A stretch of DNA of 64,000 nt from Streptomyces sp. NBC_01707 (GTDB lineage: Bacteria; Actinomycetota; Actinomycetes; Streptomycetales; Streptomycetaceae). Shown here in pieces: positions 55,057-63,951 of the stretch; the first letter of the stretch is position 1; each line of letters starts with the position of its first letter. Made by a program: the position numbers and the translations under genes. Below the pieces are notes generated by a model, which ran no database searches, was not told the DNA's origin, and saw only the letters and a list, made by a program, of their open reading frames with translations. Where the stretch lies: positions 9,176,001-9,240,000 of the forward strand of contig NZ_CP109190.1 of the NCBI RefSeq assembly GCF_041438805.1, given 5' to 3'.

Positions 55057-56031
55057 GTGAAGATTGCTGTCCTCGGAGCCGGCGCGATCGGAGCATTCGT
55101 AGGAGCGGCCCTGCACCGGGGTGGTGCCGATGTCCACCTGATCGCCCGTGGTCCGCACCTGCAGGCCATTCGCGAGCGCGGCGTCAGCGTCATCAGCCCG
55201 CGCGGGGACTTCGTCGCCCACCCGCACGCCACCGACAACCCCGCCGAGATCGGACCCGTGGACTTCGTGTTCCTCGGGCTGAAGGCACACTCCTATGCGT
55301 CCAGCGGCCCGCTGATCGAACCGCTCCTCGGCGCGCACACCGCCGTCGTCGCCGGGCAGAACGGCATCCCGTGGTGGTACTTCCACCGGCTCGCCGGCCC
55401 CTACGAGGGTCGTCGGATCGAGGCGGTGGACCCTGGCGGTGCGACCAGCAAGGTCCTCGCACCGGAGCGGGCCGTGGGCTGCGTGGTCTACCCCGCCACC
55501 GTCATCGAGGCCCCCGGCGTGATCCGCCACCTCGAAGGCACCCGCTTCTCCATCGGTGAACCCGGTGGCGGGATCTCGGCGCGGTGCACCGCGCTGAGCG
55601 AGGCGATGATCGCGGGTGGACTGAAGTGCCCCGTGGAGCCGAACCTGCGGGACGACATCTGGATCAAACTGATGGGCAACGTCGCCTTCAACCCGATCAG
55701 CGCGCTCACCCGGGCCACGATGGTCGAGATCTGCCGACATCCGCCTACGCGACGCCTGGTGGCCCAGCTCATGGAGGAGACGCTGGACATCGCATCCCGG
55801 GTCGGCAGCACACCGGACATCTCCATCGAGAAGCGGCTGCGGGGTGCGGAGGGGGTCGGCAACCACAAGACGTCGATGCTCCAGGACCTCGAGGCGGGCA
55901 AGCAGTTGGAACTCGACGCCATCGTCACCGCGGTGGTGGAGATGGCCGACATCACGGGTGCCGAGGCACCCAGGCTCCGAGCGGTGCACGCGGCCACGGA
56001 CCTGCTGGCGCGCCACACCGGCACGGGATGA
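55057..56031 (+). CDS. PanE-like 2-ketoacid reductase; candidate oxalyl-CoA reductase
   Basis: A 324-residue member of the ketopantoate reductase family. The N-terminal NADP site is KIAVLGAGAIGAFVG. Catalytic-domain residues are visible in DDIWIKLMGNVAFNPISALTRATM (Lys, then two Asn) and in KTSMLQDLEAGKQLELDAI. It starts at GTG 55057 after GAGAGGAG. The oxalyl-CoA reductase PanE2 known from Methylobacterium extorquens belongs to this annotation family, and here the gene lies in an oxalate island divergent from an NADPH-producing transhydrogenase. Reduction of oxalyl-CoA to glyoxylate is therefore an attractive role (inference); simple pantoate synthesis for CoA is the alternative. Confidence 0.75.
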   Translation: MKIAVLGAGAIGAFVGAALHRGGADVHLIARGPHLQAIRERGVSVISPRGDFVAHPHATDNPAEIGPVDFVFLGLKAHSYASSGPLIEPLLGAHTAVVAGQNGIPWWYFHRLAGPYEGRRIEAVDPGGATSKVLAPERAVGCVVYPATVIEAPGVIRHLEGTRFSIGEPGGGISARCTALSEAMIAGGLKCPVEPNLRDDIWIKLMGNVAFNPISALTRATMVEICRHPPTRRLVAQLMEETLDIASRVGSTPDISIEKRLRGAEGVGNHKTSMLQDLEAGKQLELDAIVTAVVEMADITGAEAPRLRAVHAATDLLARHTGTG

Positions 56032-56036
56032 GAACC

Positions 56037-56069
56037 GGCCCGGCTCCCGCAACGACGGGGAGCCGGGCC
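56037..56069 (+). terminator. Hairpin terminator after the panE-like gene
   Basis: Perfect 12-bp arms GGCCCGGCTCCC / GGGAGCCGGGCC, loop 9 bases, followed by TT, six bases after the stop codon. Confidence 0.8.
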
Positions 56070-56193
56070 TTCGGTGTGGGCGAGGCGCCGCCCGGGCCGC
56101 CGGGTAAGCTCGGGCAGCGCAGCCACCGCAGGCGTGTTCGACCTGGTCGGGGCGGGGACGTATGGAGTGCGCGGGACGAAGCAGGAGGCGAGC

Positions 56194-57129
56194 ATGCTCT
56201 TCCGTCAGCTGGAGTACTTCGTGGCGGTGGCCCGCGAGAAGCACTTCGCGCGGGCCGCGGACGCCTGCTTCGTCTCACAGCCCGCACTGTCCGTGTCGAT
56301 CGCCAAACTGGAGCGCGAGCTCAACGTCACACTGATCAATCGCGGCCACAACTATCAGGGCCTGACGCCCGAAGGGGAGCGTCTGGTCGTCTGGGCCAAG
56401 AGGATCCTCGCCGAGCAGGAGGCCTTCAAGGCCGAGGTGGCCGCGGTCCAGTCGGGCATCACCGGGACACTGCGGCTGGGCGCGGAGCCCACGGCCTCGA
56501 CGACGCTCGCGCTGCCGGTGACGGCGTTCTGCACGGCGCACCCGCTGGCCAAGGTCCAGGTGCGGTCCCGCCTGTCCACCACGGAACTCATCCGGCAGCT
56601 CCGCGCCTTCGAACTCGATGCGGCCATCGCCCACTTCGGCCCCGAGGACCGGGACGGACTGCAGGTGACGCCGCTTTACGAGGAGCGGTACATGCTGCTC
56701 GCCGCGGCCGATCAGCTGCTGCCCCAGTCCGACACCCTGACCTGGGCCGAGGCGTCCCAGCTGCCGCTCGCGCTGCTCACCCCCGACATGCGGATACGTC
56801 AGGTCATCGACGCAGCGTTCACCCGCAGCGGAGTCACCGTCATCCCACAGGTGGAGACCGACTCCGTGGCCACCCTGTACGCGAACGTGGGCGCGGGCGC
56901 CTGCACCAGCATCGTGCCGCACACCTGGCTGCGAGCCCTGCCGGTCACCGGCCGGATGCGCGTGCTGCGGCTTGTCGAGCCGGACGCGCGGGCGCTCATC
57001 TCGGTCGCGATCCACGACGCGACGCCGGGTTCGCTGGCGGCCCGCGCGTTCATCACGGCGGCGGCCTCACTTCGCCTGGACGAGTTCTTCGACCGGCCGC
57101 TGCCCGTGCCCGAACCCCTGGTCCGCTGA
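56194..57129 (+). CDS. LysR-family transcriptional regulator
   Basis: A 311-residue LysR protein. The winged HTH (MLFRQLEYFVAVAREKHFARAADACFVSQPALSVSIAKLERELNVTLINRG, residues 1-52) is followed by the effector domain (GTLRLGAEPTASTTLALPVTAF to RLDEFFD). ATG 56194 follows GGAGG. It converges on the ligase gene, which is divergent from oxc. Two T-N11-A palindromes in that divergent promoter are the obvious targets. The ligand is probably oxalate or a CoA ester (inference). Confidence 0.9.
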   Translation: MLFRQLEYFVAVAREKHFARAADACFVSQPALSVSIAKLERELNVTLINRGHNYQGLTPEGERLVVWAKRILAEQEAFKAEVAAVQSGITGTLRLGAEPTASTTLALPVTAFCTAHPLAKVQVRSRLSTTELIRQLRAFELDAAIAHFGPEDRDGLQVTPLYEERYMLLAAADQLLPQSDTLTWAEASQLPLALLTPDMRIRQVIDAAFTRSGVTVIPQVETDSVATLYANVGAGACTSIVPHTWLRALPVTGRMRVLRLVEPDARALISVAIHDATPGSLAARAFITAAASLRLDEFFDRPLPVPEPLVR

Positions 57130-57175
57130 GCCGAGGTGGATCCAGCCGGCTCACCCGGCTCACCCGGCCCGAGCG

Positions 57176-58750
57176 TCACCGGGCGAAACGCAGCTGGACC
57201 GCCTGCCGGTCCAGCGCTCCCTTGGCGGTGTGCGGCAGCGCCGGGACGACCTGGATCCGCTCGGGCACCTCGAAGGGGGCCAGCCGGTCCAGGCAGTACC
57301 TGACGATCTCCGCGGGCTCCACGTCCTCCTCCTCGCGCAGCACCACCGCCGCGCCCACCCGATACCCGTGCCGCTCGTCCGGCACCCCGAACACGGCTGC
57401 CTCGGCGACGGCGGGACAACCGCACAGCACGTCCTCGACGTACTCGGGGGAGACCTGGTCGCCCGCCCGGATGATCAGGTTCCTGATCCGGCCGGTGAGG
57501 AACAGGGCGCCGTCGGCGTCCAGATGCCCAAGGTCCCCGGTGCGCAGCCAGCCCCCGCCGAAACCTTGCACCGTCGCAGCAGAATCGGCGAGATAGCCCC
57601 TGGCCACGCCGGGGCCGCGAACCCAGACCTCGCCCTGCACACCGGGCGGGCACGCCTGCCCCGACGGGTCGACGACCTGGATCCGAGTCCCGGTCGGACG
57701 GCCGACCGAGCCGTGCTTGGACGTACCGGGCGGCGGCAGTGATTCACTGCTCGCCTGATGGGCGGCCTCCGTCATGCCGTAGGCCGACAGCAGCGGCACC
57801 CCGAGGGTGCGCTCCAGGGCCCGCTGGGTAGCGGTGTTGAGCGGAGCGCTGGAACTGCGGGCGAAGCGCAGGGGCGGTGCCATTGGCGCGGGATGGTCGC
57901 CGGCCGAACGGGCGAGGAGGGTCTCGTGGATGGCGGGCACCGCGGTGAACCAGGTGGCACCCACCGCGCGCATGTCGTCCCAGAACGTGTCGGCCGAGAA
58001 GCGCCCCCCGGCCGGGAGCAGCACGCAGCCGCCGCCGGCGAGCGTGGCGAGCAACGCCGCGATCAGCCCGTGCGTGTGGAAGAGCGGCATGACCGCCACC
58101 GTCGCGTCCTGCGGCCCCAGTTCGTACGTCGCGCACACCACACGTACCGCCGCGGCCACGTTCGCGTGGGTCAGCGGCACCAGGCGGGCCCGGTCCATCG
58201 TGCCCGCCGTCGACAGGATCAGGGCATCGTCCACGGCGAGGCCCGGCGTGCGTGTTCCGTACAGCCCGAGCGGCGCGCGCGTCGTGTCGAGCGTGACCGC
58301 ACAGGGGGAGCCCGGTGTGACCCGTACCCGCACGGGCCACGCGGCCGGTACGCCCGCGGTGGCCTCGGGCCCGCACAGCACCACCCGCGCCCCGAACACC
58401 CCCAGCCGCGCGCCCAGCTGATCGGGAGGCAGGGACGGATCCAGCGGGGCGACGACCGCGCCCGCCCGGGCCGCACCCAGTAGAGACACGACGAACTCGG
58501 CGGTGTTCGCTGCGACCAGTCCCACCGGGTCCCCGGGCCGCACCCCGGCGGCCGTCAGCCGGCGGGCCAAGTCATCGGCGAGCGAGGCGAGGCCGGCGTA
58601 CGACAGCTCGACGCGCTCCGCACCGACGACGAGGGCCCGCGAGTGCGGACGTGCCCGCACGGGCCGGGACAGCAGATCGACGAGACCGGTGAGCGCGGGC
58701 GGGCGGTAGCGGTCCGGTTCCTGCACGGACGCTGTGGCCACTGTGGTCAT
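57176..58750 (-). CDS. AMP-forming acyl-CoA synthetase; probable oxalate-CoA ligase
   Basis: A 524-residue ANL-family ligase. The middle part, VMPLFHTHGLIAALLATLAGGGCVLLPAGGRFSADTFWDDMRAVGATWFTAVPAIHETLL, LRFARSSSAPLN and AYGMTEAAHQASS, closely follows plant AAE3 and yeast Pcs60 oxalyl-CoA synthetases. The usual ATP P-loop TSGTTGxPKGV is degenerate here: STAGTMDRARLVPLTHANV, without the Lys. The C-terminal Lys is present in TAKGALDRQ. ATG 58750 follows GGAGGTGGGG. ATP-dependent activation would prime the cycle when formyl-CoA is lacking. Confidence 0.82.
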   Translation of the reverse strand: MTTVATASVQEPDRYRPPALTGLVDLLSRPVRARPHSRALVVGAERVELSYAGLASLADDLARRLTAAGVRPGDPVGLVAANTAEFVVSLLGAARAGAVVAPLDPSLPPDQLGARLGVFGARVVLCGPEATAGVPAAWPVRVRVTPGSPCAVTLDTTRAPLGLYGTRTPGLAVDDALILSTAGTMDRARLVPLTHANVAAAVRVVCATYELGPQDATVAVMPLFHTHGLIAALLATLAGGGCVLLPAGGRFSADTFWDDMRAVGATWFTAVPAIHETLLARSAGDHPAPMAPPLRFARSSSAPLNTATQRALERTLGVPLLSAYGMTEAAHQASSESLPPPGTSKHGSVGRPTGTRIQVVDPSGQACPPGVQGEVWVRGPGVARGYLADSAATVQGFGGGWLRTGDLGHLDADGALFLTGRIRNLIIRAGDQVSPEYVEDVLCGCPAVAEAAVFGVPDERHGYRVGAAVVLREEEDVEPAEIVRYCLDRLAPFEVPERIQVVPALPHTAKGALDRQAVQLRFAR

Positions 58751-58861
58751 CACCCCACCTCCTCGAGCCAGTTGAGGCGAACAACCGACACAGCTGAAAC
58801 GGTCGAGTGCGAGCCTGCGGGCCACGGCCCGCGACCGTCCAATGCACAACCGCGAACGGCC

Positions 58862-58878
58862 GATAGCGGCCGACTATC
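58862..58878. promoter_or_regulatory. LysR-type box 1 between ligase and oxc
   Basis: GATAG-CGGCCGA-CTATC is a 17-bp palindrome with 7-bp spacer that satisfies T-N11-A (T at 58864, A at 58876). Confidence 0.65.
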
Positions 58879-58909
58879 ACCGCAGGTGCTGCGGTCGATT
58901 CCAGCCGTT

Positions 58910-58926
58910 GATAAACGCTGGTTATC
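58910..58926. promoter_or_regulatory. LysR-type box 2 between ligase and oxc
   Basis: GATAA-ACGCTGG-TTATC has the same arm spacing as box 1, centred 48 bp away. It is flanked by CCAGCC and GGCTGG arms. Confidence 0.65.
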
Positions 58927-59024
58927 GGCTGGTCGCCGTCAGGTCTTGGACGGGACGAGGGTTCGGTGCAGAAGGTGGACCCACAAGCCGCACAGCATCA
59001 CTTGCCCAAGGAGGACCTCGGACC

Positions 59025-60776
59025 ATGACCGCCCCCTCACCACAGGAGACAGCGGCGAACGCCGACGCACCGGCCGAGCTCACCGACGGGTATCACCTGG
59101 TGGTCGACGCTCTGAAGCTGAACGACGTCGAGACCATCTACGGCGTGGTCGGCATCCCGATCACGGATCTGGCCCGGCTCGCCCAGGCCGAGGGTATCCG
59201 CTACATCGGCTTCCGCCACGAGAGCAACGCGGCCCACGCCGCGGCCGCGGCCGGCTACCTCACCAAGAAGCCGGGCATCGCTCTCACGGTGTCCGCGCCG
59301 GGGTTCCTCAACGGACTCGTCGGCCTGGCCAACGCCACCACCAACTGCTTCCCGATGGTGCAGATATCGGGGTCCAGCGAGCGCCACCTCGTCGACCTCA
59401 AGCAGGGCGACTACGAGGAGATGGACCAGCTCGCCGCCGCGCAGCCGTTCTGCAAGGCCGCGTACCGCGTCAGCCGGGTCGAGGACATCGGCCGGGGGAT
59501 CGCCCGTGCGCTGCGCACCGCCGTCTCCGGCCGGCCGGGGGGCGTCTACCTCGACATCCCGGCTGCCGTGCTCGGCTCCATCATGGACAAGGCGGAGGGC
59601 GCCAAGACCCTCAGCCGGCTGGTCGACCCGGCCCCACGCCAGCTGCCCGCGCCCTCGGCGGTGGACCGTGCCATCGAACTCCTCGCCGGCGCCGAACGGC
59701 CACTGGTGGTGCTCGGCAAGGGCGCCGCCTACGCCCAGGCCGACGCCAGGATCCGGGAGTTCGTCGAGTCGACGGGCATCCCGTACGTACCGATGTCGAT
59801 GGCCAAGGGCCTGCTGCCCGACGACCACCCGCAGTCGGTGGCGACCGCCCGCTCCCTGGCGCTGCGCAAGGCCGACGTCGTGATGCTCGTCGGAGCCCGC
59901 CTCAACTGGCTGCTGGGGCACGGTGAGGCGCCGCAGTGGAACCCCGACGCGAAGTTCATCCAGGTCGACATCGAGCCCAGGGAGCTGGACAGCAACCAGC
60001 CGATCGCTGCGCCGCTCGTCGGCGACGTCGAATCCGTGCTCGAGGTGCTGGCGGAGCGAACCAAGCCGGGGCAGATCTCCGCGCCCGCCGCCTGGCGCGA
60101 GGAGCTCGCGGCGCGCTCCGCGCAGAACGTCGAGAAGATGGCCGGGCGTCTGGCGGCCGACCCGCACCCGATGCAGTTCATGGGCGCGCTGCGCGCCGTG
60201 CGCGACGTGCTGCACGACAACCAGCACGCGTACCTCGTCAACGAGGGTGCCAACGCCCTCGACATGGCGCGCAACGTCATCGACATGCACGTCCCGCGCC
60301 ACCGCCTGGACGTCGGCACCTGGGGTGTGATGGGGATCGGCATGGGCTACGCGATCGCCGCCGCCGTGGAGACCGGCCAGCCGGTGATCGCCGTCGAGGG
60401 CGACAGCGCCTTCGGGTTCAGCGGCATGGAACTGGAGACGATCTGCCGGTACCGGCTCCCCGTCACCACCGTGATCATGAACAACGGCGGTGTGTACCGC
60501 GGCAACGACGTCAACCCGCTCGACGACGCCCCGTCGCCCACCACCTTGATGCTGTCCGCCCGGCACGACCTCATGATCGAGGCGTTCGGCGGCAAGGGCT
60601 ACCGCGCCACCACCCCGGCCGAGGTCACCGCAGCCCTCACCGAGTCGCTCGCCGCGGGCGGCCCCGCCCTCATCGACTGCGCCATCGACCCTGGCGCGGG
60701 CACGGAGAGCGGTCACATCTCGCACCTCAACCCCAAGGGCATCACCGTCGGCAACATCGTGCCGAAGAAGAAGTGA
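59025..60776 (+). CDS. oxc: Oxalyl-CoA decarboxylase
   Basis: A 583-residue thiamine-diphosphate enzyme that converts oxalyl-CoA to formyl-CoA and CO2. The catalytic Glu is Glu66 in [19 protein letters not shown]. The oxalyl-CoA-specific segment [34 protein letters not shown] is complete. The ThDP/Mg2+ motif is [31 protein letters not shown] (residues about 459-489), followed by [11 protein letters not shown] 59025 follows AAGGAGG. It is divergent from the ligase gene, with LysR-type boxes between, and forms an operon with frc2 90 bases downstream. Confidence 0.96.
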   Translation: MTAPSPQETAANADAPAELTDGYHLVVDALKLNDVETIYGVVGIPITDLARLAQAEGIRYIGFRHESNAAHAAAAAGYLTKKPGIALTVSAPGFLNGLVGLANATTNCFPMVQISGSSERHLVDLKQGDYEEMDQLAAAQPFCKAAYRVSRVEDIGRGIARALRTAVSGRPGGVYLDIPAAVLGSIMDKAEGAKTLSRLVDPAPRQLPAPSAVDRAIELLAGAERPLVVLGKGAAYAQADARIREFVESTGIPYVPMSMAKGLLPDDHPQSVATARSLALRKADVVMLVGARLNWLLGHGEAPQWNPDAKFIQVDIEPRELDSNQPIAAPLVGDVESVLEVLAERTKPGQISAPAAWREELAARSAQNVEKMAGRLAADPHPMQFMGALRAVRDVLHDNQHAYLVNEGANALDMARNVIDMHVPRHRLDVGTWGVMGIGMGYAIAAAVETGQPVIAVEGDSAFGFSGMELETICRYRLPVTTVIMNNGGVYRGNDVNPLDDAPSPTTLMLSARHDLMIEAFGGKGYRATTPAEVTAALTESLAAGGPALIDCAIDPGAGTESGHISHLNPKGITVGNIVPKKK

Positions 60777-60865
60777 CCCGCACACCACACCTGGCAAACC
60801 ACCTCTCGACATCAGCAAGCACGACCTCCGTTCGCCGCGCAACCCATCACAAAAAGGACTCAGAC

Positions 60866-62122
60866 ATGAGTGACCAGCCGCTCGCAGGCCTCAAGGTGAT
60901 CGACTTCACCGGGGTCCAGGCCGGCCCCGCCTGTACGCAGATGCTCGCCTGGTTCGGCGCCGACGTCATCAAGGTCGAGCGCACCAACGGCGGCGACGTG
61001 ACCCGCCAGCAGCTCAGGGACATCCCCGATCTCGACGCCCTGTACTTCACCATGCTCAACTCCAACAAGCGCTCGCTGGCGATCAACACCAAGACGCCCG
61101 AGGGCAAGGAGGTCATGGAGAAGCTGATCCGTGAGTCGGACATCCTCGTCGAGAACTTCGCGCCCGGCGCCATGGACCGCATGGGTCTCGGCTGGGACCA
61201 CATCCACGAGCTGAACCCGCGCCTCATCTTCGGCTCGGTCAAGGGCTTCAACGACGATTCGAAGTGGAACGACCTCAAGGTCTACGAGAATGTCGCCCAG
61301 GCCGCCGGCGGCGCCGCCTCCATCACCGGTTTCTGGGACGGCCCGCCCACCATCTCCGGCTCCGCGCTGGGTGACTCCAACACCGGCATGCACCTCATGA
61401 TCGGCCTGCTCACGGCGATCATCCAGCGCGACCAGACGGGGCTCGGCCAGAAGGTCTCGGTCTCCATGCAGGACGCCGTCCTCAACCTCACCCGCGTCAA
61501 GCTCCGGGACCAGCAGCGACTGGAGAGGGTCGGCTACCTGGAGGAGTACCCGCAGTACCCGCACGGCGAGTTCGGTGAGGCCGTGCCGCGCGGCGGCAAC
61601 GCGGGCGGCGGTGGCCAGCCCGGATGGATCCTGAAGTGCAAGGGCTGGGAGACCGACCCCAACGCGTACATCTACTTCACGGTCCAGGAGCAGAACTGGG
61701 CTCGTACCTGCGAGGTCATCGGCCACCCGGAGTGGAAGGAGGACCCGGAGTACAGCACCGCCCGGGCGCGCCAGCCGCACATCATGGAGATCTTCGGCGA
61801 GATCGAGAAGTGGCTCGCCGGCAAGACGAAGTACGAGGCCGTCGACATCCTGCGCAAGTGGGAGGTGCCGTGCGCCCCGGTCCTGTCGATGAAGGAGCTC
61901 GCCGAGGACCCCGACATGCGCAAGAGCGGCACCATCGTCGAGGTGGAGCAGAAGGAGCGCGGCACGTACCTGACGGTGGGCAGCCCGGTGAAGTTCTCCG
62001 GGTTCAAGCCGGACATCAAGGGTGCGCCGCTGCTCGGCGAGCACACCGACGAGGTCCTCGCGGACCTGGGCTACGACGAGGCCGCCATCCGTAAGCTGCG
62101 CGAGGTCTCCGTCGTCGCCTGA
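60866..62122 (+). CDS. frc: Formyl-CoA:oxalate CoA-transferase, copy 2 (classical)
   Basis: A 418-residue class III CoA-transferase. Gln18 (GVQAGP), the nucleophile Asp in [11 protein letters not shown] and the full glycine loop GGGGQPGW match characterised Frc. Partner of Oxc: it transfers CoA from formyl-CoA to oxalate, closing the cycle and releasing formate. An AAAAAGGA box 10-16 bases upstream sets ATG 60866. The start of the protein ([26 protein letters not shown]) is near identical to the classical enzymes. It ends before two strong hairpins. Confidence 0.95.
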   Translation: MSDQPLAGLKVIDFTGVQAGPACTQMLAWFGADVIKVERTNGGDVTRQQLRDIPDLDALYFTMLNSNKRSLAINTKTPEGKEVMEKLIRESDILVENFAPGAMDRMGLGWDHIHELNPRLIFGSVKGFNDDSKWNDLKVYENVAQAAGGAASITGFWDGPPTISGSALGDSNTGMHLMIGLLTAIIQRDQTGLGQKVSVSMQDAVLNLTRVKLRDQQRLERVGYLEEYPQYPHGEFGEAVPRGGNAGGGGQPGWILKCKGWETDPNAYIYFTVQEQNWARTCEVIGHPEWKEDPEYSTARARQPHIMEIFGEIEKWLAGKTKYEAVDILRKWEVPCAPVLSMKELAEDPDMRKSGTIVEVEQKERGTYLTVGSPVKFSGFKPDIKGAPLLGEHTDEVLADLGYDEAAIRKLREVSVVA

Positions 62123-62154
62123 TGCCGGGTCAGCCCGGTGACCGGGGGACGGCA

Positions 62155-62189
62155 GGGTGTCCCGCGCGCGACCAGCGTGCGGGACACCC
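62155..62189 (+). terminator. Hairpin terminator of the oxc-frc2 operon
   Basis: Perfect 11-bp arms GGGTGTCCCGC / GCGGGACACCC, loop 13 bases, 33 bases after the frc2 stop codon. Confidence 0.8.
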
Positions 62190-62210
62190 GCGTATGCGGA
62201 CACGGAACAG

Positions 62211-62249
62211 CGAGGAGGGCAGGGAACCGGCGGTTCCCTGCCCTCCTCG
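62211..62249. terminator. 18-bp perfect hairpin between convergent frc2 and PAS gene
   Basis: Arms of 18 bases (62211-62228 and 62232-62249), perfect, with a 3-base GGC loop. It starts with CGAGGAGGGCAGGG. It lies 15 bases from the end of the PAS gene and probably terminates both directions. Confidence 0.85.
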
Positions 62250-62263
62250 CGATGCCTCGTGTT

Positions 62264-62707
62264 TCACCCGGTCGTGGCGCGAACGTTCGCGTCGGCGAGG
62301 CGGCGGCGCAACTCCTTCTCCTGGGCGCGGCGCGCGGTGACATCACGGATGACCGCGCCGACATGTCCGGCGCCGCCCTGCGGATCCGGCAGGAGGCACA
62401 CGCTGAACTCGATCGACAGGCTCGACCCGTCGGCCTTGAGCGCGGGCACGGTCAGCAGGTCGCTCGCACCGTAGCGGGTGGTGCCCTTGGCCATCGCCGC
62501 GTTGAAGCCGTCCCAGTGCGGGCGCCGGTGCCGCTCGGGGATGATCAGGTCGAGACTCTGTCCGAGTGCCTCGCTCTCCTTCCACCCGAAGATCCGCTCC
62601 GAGCCGCTGTTCCAGAACAGGATGAGCCCCTCGCTGTCGACGATGACGATGCCGTCGGGCGCGTGGATGGTCATGTGCGTGAGCAGTTCGGGGTGCGGGA
62701 CTGTCAT
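62264..62707 (-). CDS. Lone PAS-domain protein
   Basis: A 147-residue protein consisting of one PAS domain with no output domain (LTHMTIHAPDGIVIVDSEGLILFWNSGSERIFGWKESEALGQSLDLIIPERHRRPHWDGFNAAMAKGTTRYGASDLLTVPALKADGSSLSIEFSVCLL) and a short coil at the end. ATG 62707 lies behind GGAGGAG. An island-type operator lies 44 bases before its start, so it probably belongs to the oxalate regulon. It may sense redox state or a small ligand and act on another protein; which one cannot be read. Confidence 0.85.
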   Translation of the reverse strand: MTVPHPELLTHMTIHAPDGIVIVDSEGLILFWNSGSERIFGWKESEALGQSLDLIIPERHRRPHWDGFNAAMAKGTTRYGASDLLTVPALKADGSSLSIEFSVCLLPDPQGGAGHVGAVIRDVTARRAQEKELRRRLADANVRATTG

Positions 62708-62751
62708 GGCTCCTCCGGATGGCGCGATGCGAGTGTACGGCCGGTCGCAAG

Positions 62752-62766
62752 TATACTGAATACAAT
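62752..62766. promoter_or_regulatory. GntR-type operator copy 9 (PAS gene)
   Basis: TATACTGAATACAAT matches the consensus at the ATAC core and CAAT end (about 12 of 15 bases), 44 bases before the PAS gene start. Confidence 0.6.
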
Positions 62767-62770
62767 CCAC

Positions 62771-63355
62771 CGATCGAGGGGTGATCGGTCATCAACTCAC
62801 GGTCGAAGCGAGGCCATCATCCGCCTCCACGTTCTTCCGGCCCGGCTGGCCGGCGTCGGCGGACGCGTCGGCCGCCGCGGAACTGGGCGGCGCTCTCACG
62901 GGAGATGAACGGTGTCGGCCGCGAGGTGGGCCAACCTCCGCTGTCGTCCGTGGCGTTCGAGTTCGTGCCGCCTGTATCGGTCTCGGCGAGTACCGGCGTG
63001 CGGACTCGCCGGGGGAGTGCGGCGGCGGTGAGTGGGCCGTGTGCCGCCCGGTGAGGGGCTGGTCGGAACAGGGCTCCGCGGGGCCGGTCGGTCCAGGGCG
63101 GCGATGACATGGGCGTCGCGGAGACATCCCGCGGGTGGGCGTTCACCGGCGCCGTGTCCGCCGGTCGAGCGCGATGCCCCGATGGGAGTGCGGTCTCTGT
63201 GCCGCCCGGTCCCATTCCCCTGCGTGACCGCAGGTCCGTGCGCATCACGACGGTCTGCCCCTGCCTCGACAGTGAACGAGGTGGGGCGCGCGTTCACGGC
63301 CCTGTGGCGGTGGGGCCGGTGCTCGACCGGGGCAGGTGCGGGCTTTGGAGTCCTG
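62771..63355. other. Intergenic region, no gene seen
   Basis: About 585 bases without a supported reading frame. No repeat or strong hairpin was noticed. Confidence 0.4.
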
Positions 63356-63931
63356 TCAGGTCCGATGGGTGCGGACGCCGTCCAGGGCGATCTTGAGGAT
63401 GTGGTCGCGTTGGCCCGGCTCGGGGTAGGTCGCTCCGGTGATTCCGGCGACCATGCGGATCAGGTCGTCGAAGGTCATGTCGGTGCGGACCTCGCCGGCT
63501 GTCTGGGCGCGGGCGAGGAGGGGGGCGCCTGCTTCGTACATGGAGGCGCGGCAGGAGGTGAACACGGCCGACTGTGTGTCCATCGCCTCGCGGATCGCGC
63601 GTTTGGTCGCCATGTAGTCGACGAAGCGGCGCAGCCATGTGGTGAGTGCTTGCCAGGGGGGCTCTTCGGCGACTTCTTCGGCGACCCGGCACAGTGCGTC
63701 GACCTCGTCCGCGTAGACGGCTTCGAAGAGTTCGGTGCGGGAAGGGAAGTTGCGGTACAGCGTGCCGATGCCGACACCTGCGCGGCGCGCGATGTCTTCG
63801 AGTGAGGCGTCGGCGCCATGCGCGGCGAAGGCCTCGCGGGCGGCGAGCAGCAGCGCGTCGTAATTGCGTCGCGCGTCGGCGCGGCGAGGGCGCCGGGCCG
63901 CGACGATCTCGTTCACCGGGGTGTGCGCCAC
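63356..63931 (-). CDS. TetR-family transcriptional regulator
   Basis: A 191-residue TetR protein. The N-terminal HTH is ARRNYDALLLAAREAFAAHGADASLEDIARRAGVGIGTLYRNFPSRTELFEAVY (residues about 20-72), followed by a helical ligand domain. Start is GTG 63931 behind AGGAGT. Its 5' side carries two palindromes matching each other, so it is probably autoregulated and represses a divergent gene beyond the right edge. Confidence 0.92.
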   Translation of the reverse strand: MAHTPVNEIVAARRPRRADARRNYDALLLAAREAFAAHGADASLEDIARRAGVGIGTLYRNFPSRTELFEAVYADEVDALCRVAEEVAEEPPWQALTTWLRRFVDYMATKRAIREAMDTQSAVFTSCRASMYEAGAPLLARAQTAGEVRTDMTFDDLIRMVAGITGATYPEPGQRDHILKIALDGVRTHRT

Positions 63932-63951
63932 GGGGGACTCCTGACTTGAAC

